Under the pieces are notes generated by a model. The model searched no databases. It had not been told where the DNA came from and was given only the letters and a program-made list of their open reading frames with translations. From contig DOQH01000010.1 in the NCBI GenBank assembly GCA_003514455.1, positions 1-6,661 on the forward strand: 6,661 bases of DNA. The letters are read 5' to 3'. Numbering within the stretch: the first letter of the stretch is position 1; each line of letters begins with the position of its first letter. Source of the DNA: Candidatus Magasanikiibacteriota bacterium. Lineage in GTDB: Bacteria > Patescibacteriota > Patescibacteriia > Magasanikbacterales > UBA10003. A program made the position numbers and the translations under genes. Below are positions 5,942 through 6,661 of this stretch, piece by piece.

Positions 5942-6661
5942 ATGGCCAATCCAAAATTCAAAAAAATAATTTTGATTACAGCGCTCTTGGGCGGGATATT
6001 TTTTAGCGCGCCTGTTCAATCTGAAGAAATAGAAATAAATTTTACGCCATTTTTGCCCAAAGGCAAATGTCTTGGTGACAGCATGTGCCTTAATAATACA
6101 TTCTGTGATCTTCAATTTTTAGATCAATTTAAAAAAGCAAAATTATACATATTCTGCCCCGCTGGTTCAAAATGTTACTTGGATGATAATTCAGTTCCGT
6201 CCAGCTTCACAGTGCCTCTATGTATGCCAAAATTTGAAATCGGCAAAAAGTGCTATAAGAATGAACAGTGCTTATCAAACTATTGCGACACAGGTCAAGG
6301 TGGAGAAAAAAAGTGCATGGAACCTGATACCGGCGAAGGATATTTAAAATTCACACCCACCTCTCCCAAACTTGAAGTTGATATCCCCACTCTCCAACCA
6401 TTCACAACAGTTGGTATGGAGAAACCGGATGCCGAAGGCAATATCTACATTCCTTTCATTGGTCAATACATTGTCGGCATTTACAAATGGATGCTTCTGG
6501 TGGCTGGAATCATTGCCACCATTATGATTATTCTGGGAGGTTTCACTTATCTGACTTCCGGCGGAGATGCCACGCGAGCCGGAGCGGGCAAAGAACGAAT
6601 CACCAGCGCCATTTTTGGCCTGATTCTGCTCCTGGGTTCTTACATGATTCTCTATCTCATC
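5942..6661 (+). CDS. Second Cys-rich T4SS pilin-like protein (tandem paralogue), 3' end cut by the window
   Basis: The frame is open from the ATG to the last base: 240 codons, no stop. The start is well fixed, since an in-frame TAA lies at 5936-5938 and the signal-peptide sequence follows. It is collinear with the upstream gene at a constant 1412-base offset with no indel, and about 86% identical in protein by hand count. It begins MANPK instead of MK, has a signal peptide (likely cleaved near VQS), keeps all ten cysteines of the N-terminal domain, and has the same helix pair joined by a GGDATRAGAGKER loop. Whether a lytic transglycosylase domain follows is not visible. It begins 14 bases after the upstream stop, without a clear Shine-Dalgarno site, and is surely in the same operon. 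Likely role: an alternative or partner subunit of the same envelope machine. The first and last blocks differ greatly in synonymous divergence (see findings). Confidence 0.88.
   Translation, partial: MANPKFKKIILITALLGGIFFSAPVQSEEIEINFTPFLPKGKCLGDSMCLNNTFCDLQFLDQFKKAKLYIFCPAGSKCYLDDNSVPSSFTVPLCMPKFEIGKKCYKNEQCLSNYCDTGQGGEKKCMEPDTGEGYLKFTPTSPKLEVDIPTLQPFTTVGMEKPDAEGNIYIPFIGQYIVGIYKWMLLVAGIIATIMIILGGFTYLTSGGDATRAGAGKERITSAIFGLILLLGSYMILYLI
5960..6159 (+). repeat. Direct repeat, copy 2 (5' block of the second paralogue)
   Basis: This is the partner of the block at 4548-4747, about 93.5% identical by hand count. The sequence upstream of the two start codons is not similar, so the near-identical tract begins within the first few codons and ends around 6159. 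It does not carry any promoter or intergenic sequence with it. Confidence 0.9.

Noticed and set aside
4548..6159. Direct repeats as ends of a mobile element
   Set aside because: The repeats are the coding 5' parts of two intact paralogues in the same frame, with no transposase, inverted ends or target duplication.

Overview
The window looks like one + strand operon from an uncultured bacterium, most plausibly of the Candidate Phyla Radiation (Patescibacteria, Parcubacteria-like). I infer this from the gene set, not from a marker gene. The signs are a type IV secretion (T4SS) pilin-like double-helix segment with a KER loop, of the kind common in that group, a ClpC-type unfoldase beside it, very tight gene packing and almost no recognisable Shine-Dalgarno sites. 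TGA and TAA both act as stops and no gene has an internal TGA, so the standard bacterial code fits.

Layout, all on the + strand: (1) the 3' part of a ClpC-type AAA+ unfoldase, cut by the left edge (1-2139); (2) a 143-residue membrane protein of unknown function whose start overlaps the clpC stop by 8 bases (2132-2563); (3) a membrane-anchored protein with a Pro-rich stalk and a PD40/TolB-like beta-propeller (2569-3777); a 100-base gap holding a long imperfect RNA hairpin (about 3792-3864); (4) a membrane-anchored DsbA-like thiol oxidoreductase with a CSHC active site (3878-4534); (5) a secreted/membrane protein joining a 10-cysteine domain, a T4SS-pilin-like helical hairpin and a lytic transglycosylase domain (4539-5927); (6) a tandem paralogue of gene 5 that runs off the right edge (5942-6661). 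No stretch longer than 100 bases lacks a gene.

A working model (inference): genes 5 and 6 are cell-surface components of a T4SS- or pilus-like machine. Their cysteines would be paired outside the membrane by the DsbA-like enzyme encoded just upstream, and gene 5 brings its own peptidoglycan-cutting domain. The propeller protein and the small membrane protein may be envelope partners. ClpC would act in the cytoplasm, either in quality control of these membrane proteins or in a more specific role.

The most notable observations are the fusion of pilin-like and VirB1-like (lytic transglycosylase) modules in one polypeptide, the mosaic divergence of the two tandem paralogues (near-identical 5' block, strongly synonymously diverged pilin block, no indels), and the pairing of a thiol oxidoreductase gene with cysteine-rich targets.
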